A DNA stretch of 64,000 bases from UBA2882 sp045542735 (GTDB taxonomy: Bacteria; Bacillota; Clostridia; Lachnospirales; Lachnospiraceae). Below are positions 60,491 to 64,000 of the stretch, piece by piece; the first letter of the stretch is position 1, and each line of letters begins with the position of its first letter. The position numbers and the translations under genes are program-made. Below the pieces are notes generated by a model. It made no database searches. It saw only the letters and a list, made by a program, of their open reading frames with translations, and was not told where the DNA came from. The stretch spans positions 372,001-436,000 of the forward strand of contig JAZQLQ010000026.1 in assembly GCA_045542735.1 (NCBI GenBank). Reading direction: 5' to 3'.

Positions 60491-61781
60491 ACTAAGTGTC
60501 TGTATCAGTTTTTTTATGGCAGCAGTTACAATTTGGATTGTGAGAAAATATTTAAATAGTTTGTTGCAAAAGAAAAAAAGCATCAATATTCTCGGCGTGA
60601 TGGCATGGAGTCTTTATTATATATATCAAGTTGTGTTAGAAAATGGAATGACCGGATCGATCATTCTTGTATTAATTAATGCCATACTTATCTTTTTTAT
60701 ATGTCACAGTACATATTATGGCGTGATTCGAACAAAAATACTATACGTTGTTTTGCTGTGCGTTATATGGTCAATTGTTGAGATGATTGCTTTCTTTATT
60801 TTGCAAAATATTATTTCGACAGAAGCCAAAATATTTCAGACTTTTGGCTCGGTGTTGACAAAGCTGTTACTCGTAATTATGGTTATTGGATTTGGCAGTC
60901 GGTTTCGTGAAGGGGGAAAGAAGAATCTATCTACTAAATATGTATTGATGTTACTAGCAGTTTCTGTATCCGGTATTATCATTGCATATAATTTGTTTCT
61001 TATGAATGCTAATGATAATTATGCATTATCTATGTTTTCTTTTGCATTATTACTTTTTATGAACTGTATGATTTTTGAAATTTATCAAAATTTGTACAAA
61101 AATATGGAGATAGAAAGGGAAAATGCTATTTTTGCCAAACAATTGCAATTGGTATGTGAGCATAAGAATGAAGAAGAAAAACTGAGGAAGAAGCAAAGAG
61201 AAATTTATCATAATTTTGTAAATTTTTGTATAGGGATTAAAGCAGATATTCATGAGGGCAAGTTGGATAAAGCAGTCTGGGAAATAGATGAACTTTTGAA
61301 GAAAGAACTTTCTTTGAGTGGTCGAATAATAAATAGTGGTAATGAACTTGTGGATTCGCTAATTAATCATAAATATGAAATAGCATCTAATAAACAAATT
61401 GATTTTGAGGTCAATGCGCAGATTCCTGAGAAATTACCAATTGAATATGGAGATCTGGCAATTGTATTGGGAAATCTGATTGACAATGCTATTGAGGCGG
61501 CAGAAAATTGTGTTGAGGATAAAAGAATTGCTATTTCGATAGGTATTAAACGCGCGGAATTGGTTCTTGTAGTGCAGAATACATTTCAAGGATGTCCACA
61601 GATCGATCAATCGGGAAATTTTGTTACAAATAAGAAAAATCCTGATCAGCATGGTTTTGGAATACCCTCTGTCAGACGTATTGTAGATAAATACGAGGGG
61701 AATAGCTTGTTTCAAATTAAGGATAATATGTTTGAGGCAATTATATTGATTCATTTAAATGAAGTGTTAATAAATGGTTAA
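60483..61781 (+). CDS. agrC: AgrC-type peptide-sensing histidine kinase
   Basis: About 432 residues. Six or seven membrane segments fill residues 1-205, the usual sensor for cyclic peptides. The kinase part has a coiled linker, the phosphorylated-His box REIYHNFVNF (AgrC has HDYVN; here Asp is Asn), the N box LGNLIDNAIEAAE and the G box HGFGIPSVRRI. A TTG at 60483 with GGTGGTGAG just before seems the best start; GTG codons at 60471 and 60474 are alternatives. It overlaps the regulator gene, as in other agr operons. Confidence 0.87.
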   Translation: MDKLSVCISFFMAAVTIWIVRKYLNSLLQKKKSINILGVMAWSLYYIYQVVLENGMTGSIILVLINAILIFFICHSTYYGVIRTKILYVVLLCVIWSIVEMIAFFILQNIISTEAKIFQTFGSVLTKLLLVIMVIGFGSRFREGGKKNLSTKYVLMLLAVSVSGIIIAYNLFLMNANDNYALSMFSFALLLFMNCMIFEIYQNLYKNMEIERENAIFAKQLQLVCEHKNEEEKLRKKQREIYHNFVNFCIGIKADIHEGKLDKAVWEIDELLKKELSLSGRIINSGNELVDSLINHKYEIASNKQIDFEVNAQIPEKLPIEYGDLAIVLGNLIDNAIEAAENCVEDKRIAISIGIKRAELVLVVQNTFQGCPQIDQSGNFVTNKKNPDQHGFGIPSVRRIVDKYEGNSLFQIKDNMFEAIILIHLNEVLING

Positions 61782-61844
61782 TTTTGACAAAAAAGTGACT
61801 GTTTTTGACAGAAATGTTTTTTTGTAATTCCTTTGTGATATAAA
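61782..61844 (+). promoter_or_regulatory. agrD promoter with LytTR-type direct repeats
   Basis: TTTTGACA occurs at 61782-61789 and again at 61803-61810, exactly 21 bases (two helix turns) apart on one face, the spacing used by AgrA-like LytTR regulators. Downstream is TATAAA (61839-61844) with a poor -35 (GTTTTT at 61816-61821). Sites centred near -65 and -45 of a weak promoter are the layout of autoinduced agr promoters. The repeat bases differ from the Staphylococcus ACAGTTNAG consensus. Confidence 0.6.
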
Positions 61845-61881
61845 GAAGATACATATATTACACATAGGGAGGAAAATAACA

Positions 61882-62031
61882 ATGAAAAAATTGTTCAGTA
61901 AACTGTCTATTGCCAACGTGATGGCTGCATTTGCATTGATGGTATCTGTATCTACAGTAAATTCTGCATGTATGTTTTTATTTCATCAGCCGGAAGTGCC
62001 TGCAGAATTGAAAAAATACAGAAAGTTCTAA
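61882..62031 (+). CDS. agrD: AgrD cyclic-peptide autoinducer precursor
   Basis: A 49-residue gene just before agrB with a strong site (AGGGAGGAAAA). It has the three AgrD parts: an amphipathic, basic leader (MKKLFSKLSIANVMAAFALM), a core around NSACMFLF, and an acidic/charged C-terminal tail HQPEVPAELKKYRKF. The tail pattern P-E-V-P-A-E-L is shared with staphylococcal AgrD. C30 to F34 (CMFLF) should form the five-residue thiolactone ring after AgrB cuts following F34; the length of the N-terminal tail is unknown. Confidence 0.9.
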   Translation: MKKLFSKLSIANVMAAFALMVSVSTVNSACMFLFHQPEVPAELKKYRKF

Positions 62032-62036
62032 TCAAA

Positions 62037-62621
62037 ATGAAAAAATTGGCACAATTACTTACTAAGTACATTGTCAGCAAAGGGATCGTTGCTGATTCGG
62101 AAGCGTCAGTTTATGCATATGGCTTTCAGATGGGATTGGAATTATTATTTGATCTTATCGTCAGCATTATGATTGCGTTAATTCTAGATATGCTTCCGGA
62201 AGCTGCGATCTTTTTTGTTGTATTCATCCCCATTAGAAGTTATGCCGGAGGATTTCATTTTAACAGTTATTTTTGGTGTTTTTTACTATCTATCATAACT
62301 TACGGGTTTGTATTATATTTTTCACAATTTGTCACTTTAGAAATATGGTTGCAAGTAAGCATTAATATAGTTCTTTTAAGTGTTATTTATTTTTTGTTTC
62401 CGGTACAAAATGTTCGGCGCATTTTGGATACTGACGAAAAGAAATATTTTGCAAAAAAATTGCGTTGGTTCTTAGTTGGTAATCATATTTTAAATATAGG
62501 TTTAGGATATTGGAAATATAAGTCTTTGCACAATGTTATGTCTTTAACTCTTGTGTTGATTGTCATCACCATGGTAGTAGGAAAAATAACATATTGGCTA
62601 AGTGATAAAAAGGAAGTATAA
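62037..62621 (+). CDS. agrB: AgrB peptide-processing membrane protease
   Basis: A 194-residue membrane protein that cuts AgrD and closes the thiolactone ring. The catalytic pair is visible: H74 and C81 in GGFHFNSYFWC, with the conserved IPIRSYAGG before it. Five or six membrane segments are seen. The ATG at 62037, five bases after the agrD stop, gives the family N-terminus (MKKLAQLLTKYIV); an in-frame ATG at 61968 lies inside agrD. No separate ribosome site stands out, so translation may be coupled to agrD. The next gene starts one base after its stop. Confidence 0.93.
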   Translation: MKKLAQLLTKYIVSKGIVADSEASVYAYGFQMGLELLFDLIVSIMIALILDMLPEAAIFFVVFIPIRSYAGGFHFNSYFWCFLLSIITYGFVLYFSQFVTLEIWLQVSINIVLLSVIYFLFPVQNVRRILDTDEKKYFAKKLRWFLVGNHILNIGLGYWKYKSLHNVMSLTLVLIVITMVVGKITYWLSDKKEV

Positions 62622-62622
62622 G

Positions 62623-62913
62623 ATGGCGATATTAAGATACTCTCCAGAGGAATTAAATAGTATAGAATCAGCTTTTCAAGCGCAGCAATCATCTATTGCA
62701 TCGGGATTGCAAGTGTCAAAAACAACCGAAACTAAATTGACTGCCATTGGAGTGGCCCATTCTGCCATTGATTTGGCTAATTCTAATTTGCAAAGTTATG
62801 CAGAAGCATTGGCAAAAAATATACAAGATATGTCTAAATTGGGAGATAGTTTTGATATGTTTGACGAATCTCAAAAGCAGTCTCTATTGAGTGAAGGATT
62901 GGGAGAGCAATAA
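62623..62913 (+). CDS. Small T7SS protein, Lap1/TIGR04197-like (second set)
   Basis: A 96-residue helical protein (ILRYSPEELNSIESAFQAQQ, SAIDLANSNLQSYAEALAKNI, LGDSFDMFDESQKQSLL), of the size and helix pattern of WXG100-like LXG partners. It starts at ATG 62623 with AAGGAAG upstream inside agrB, one base after the agrB stop, so it shares the agrD-agrB transcript. It differs in sequence from the first set's protein at 51701. Confidence 0.68.
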   Translation: MAILRYSPEELNSIESAFQAQQSSIASGLQVSKTTETKLTAIGVAHSAIDLANSNLQSYAEALAKNIQDMSKLGDSFDMFDESQKQSLLSEGLGEQ

Positions 62914-63245
62914 TGGAAATGCAAAGCGTAGAACAGTTGGAAGAGGAACTGTATGAAGGCATTAAGATGCAAAAAGAACGGAAAAAAACAGAAGATGAAT
63001 TGGATTTACTTTATCAAAATATTAGTGCTTTTTTAGAGGACTTAAGCGGTAAATATAGAGGAACTTCATTGGGGGAAATTATTCATAGTGAGTTGGATAA
63101 TGTGACATACTTGCATCGAAATAATCAGCGAGAAAGAGAAGCGTTGGATGAGGAGTTTATCAAAAGACGAAAAGAACTTCAGTTTAAAATAGATGAATGG
63201 TATGATGACAAAAATCAAACGGAGGACGAGACGTGGGACGCGTAA
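62913..63245 (+). CDS. Small coiled-coil protein, Lap2/DUF3958-like (second set)
   Basis: A 110-residue charged helical protein (VEQLEEELYEGIKMQKERKKT, REREALDEEFIKRRKELQF). The middle LYQNISAFLEDLSGKYRGTSLGEI matches the layout of DUF3958-type LXG partners. It overlaps the previous stop by one base (TAATG) and the LXG gene start by 13 bases, so all three proteins should be made together. Confidence 0.68.
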   Translation: MEMQSVEQLEEELYEGIKMQKERKKTEDELDLLYQNISAFLEDLSGKYRGTSLGEIIHSELDNVTYLHRNNQREREALDEEFIKRRKELQFKIDEWYDDKNQTEDETWDA

Positions 63246-64000
63246 TACGGATTGCTGAAATAAATGGACAAGGCAGTAGTTTGTCGGGGCAAGTATCAAT
63301 GCAGGATGCGAATTTATCCGGTATGATTTCTGCAATCGAGAATTATACAAGCGATGAAGGACTGGATGGAAATGCATGGAATGCAAATAAGAATTTTTTT
63401 GTAGAGGTTCACACTGTTGTTTTAGATATGATGAAACTTGCCAATAAAATATTGGTGGATGCACATAATTCATTTGCAGGAAGTGTTGGAGGCGAAGATT
63501 TAGATGAAGAGGAACTGAAAAGGGATCAGGCACTTTATAAAAATCTGGTAGATACATATTGGAATCAATATGCATATTGGTCAGCGCAAGCGGCACTGGC
63601 ATTAGGAACAGGGGTGTTTGGTTATAGGGATGCATCTGTAGCTGTATCAAATGCGAGTAGTGCATGGGAACATTGGCACACCAATAATGAACTTTTGGAT
63701 AAAATAGAACAAAAAATAGATAAGCTGAATGAAATAGACATGGCAACGGCCAGTATGTTTGATTATGCAAAAGAAATGCAATTATCTCTTGGCCGGGCAA
63801 TTACAGAGATTAATGGTGCATGGAAAACAAATGGATTTAATTCTAACCTCGTAGGATGCGGCTGGTTTAAGCGAATGAAAGCGCAATGTTACTATGCAGA
63901 AGCGGTTCAGTATGGAGTTATCAAGATTGATGAAGCAGGAGTCATCACATATCAGTGGGACGTAATTGAAAATCTTATGCAGATGGATGCGACAGAGGTT
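63233..64000 (+). CDS. LXG-domain T7SS toxin (3' end outside window)
   Basis: An open frame of 256 residues that runs off the right edge. It begins at GTG 63233, seven bases after GGAGG (63221-63225), inside the end of the previous gene. The N-terminus has the LXG pattern: DEGLDGNAWNANKNFFVEVH with L-D-G, then LDMMKLANKILVDAHNSF, and a helical stretch HTNNELLDKIEQKIDKLNEID. This is the targeting domain of T7SSb polymorphic toxins; the toxic domain lies beyond the window. Its place on the agrD-agrB transcript suggests peptide-controlled production. Confidence 0.82.
   Translation, partial: MGRVIRIAEINGQGSSLSGQVSMQDANLSGMISAIENYTSDEGLDGNAWNANKNFFVEVHTVVLDMMKLANKILVDAHNSFAGSVGGEDLDEEELKRDQALYKNLVDTYWNQYAYWSAQAALALGTGVFGYRDASVAVSNASSAWEHWHTNNELLDKIEQKIDKLNEIDMATASMFDYAKEMQLSLGRAITEINGAWKTNGFNSNLVGCGWFKRMKAQCYYAEAVQYGVIKIDEAGVITYQWDVIENLMQMDATEV

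Noticed and set aside
63066..63800. 244-residue minus-strand frame at the window end
   Set aside because: The plus strand there encodes an LXG domain starting at GTG 63233 with a good ribosome site and overlapped operon partners; the reverse frame has no such support.
1..64000. CRISPR arrays, tRNA, rRNA genes or insertion sequences
   Set aside because: No regularly spaced short repeats, no cloverleaf-like segments and no transposase genes were seen on reading the gaps.

Overview
The window reads as chromosome of a motile, low-to-moderate GC Firmicute, most likely a gut-type Lachnospiraceae (Roseburia/Butyrivibrio-like). The signs are the mbl-flhO-flhP gene order, a YvyF-type flagellar operon protein, the cdaA-cdaR-glmM block, strong AGGAGG ribosome sites, a domain-permuted GH3 enzyme and an AgrD peptide of the clostridial type. 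This assignment is inference from gene content. No rRNA, tRNA, CRISPR array or insertion sequence was seen.

Layout. (1) 1-4829: end of a cell-division block: ftsE (cut by the window edge), ftsX, an M23 coiled-coil hydrolase, an S41 processing protease and a GT14-type glycosyltransferase. (2) 4831-18211: a divergent AraC regulator and a long hexuronate operon: uxuA, uxuB, eda, uxaC, kdgK, a GH2 glycosidase, a membrane-anchored GH3 enzyme and a GPH symporter. Together they make a route from a glycoside through glucuronate to pyruvate and glyceraldehyde-3-phosphate. (3) 18212-36927: housekeeping genes: uvrB-uvrA; mbl-flhO-flhP and a FlgJ-type rod protein; recD2, comFC and a yvyF-like gene; two unknown membrane proteins; cdaA-cdaR-glmM; HPr; leuA. 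(4) 36932-43306: surface-glycan genes: two membrane proteins, a GT2, and a GT2-GT39 fusion. (5) 43307-47236: a patchy, more AT-rich accessory stretch. It holds two related membrane-anchored proteins with a shared 3' end, an ORF6N gene with an in-frame stop, a 66-base relic of the upstream glycosyltransferase tail, and an XRE regulator.

(6) 47279-64000: a type VIIb secretion (T7SSb) locus. In order it holds essC, a two-small-protein plus LXG-like effector set, a candidate immunity protein, an EsaA-like receptor, an EssA-like small membrane protein, essB, esxA and esaB. Without a break these are followed by an AgrA-type LytTR regulator, an AgrC-type kinase, a promoter with a 21-base-spaced direct repeat, a 49-residue agrD gene, agrB, and then a second small-protein pair leading into an LXG toxin that runs off the window end. 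The most interesting inference is a peptide quorum-sensing circuit built into a T7SS locus and sharing an operon with an LXG effector, so that effector delivery would depend on cell density. A second point of interest is a family of three single-pass membrane proteins (43344, 44424, 54551). Their bodies are diverged but their last 150 bases are nearly identical, and one sits where an LXG immunity gene is expected.
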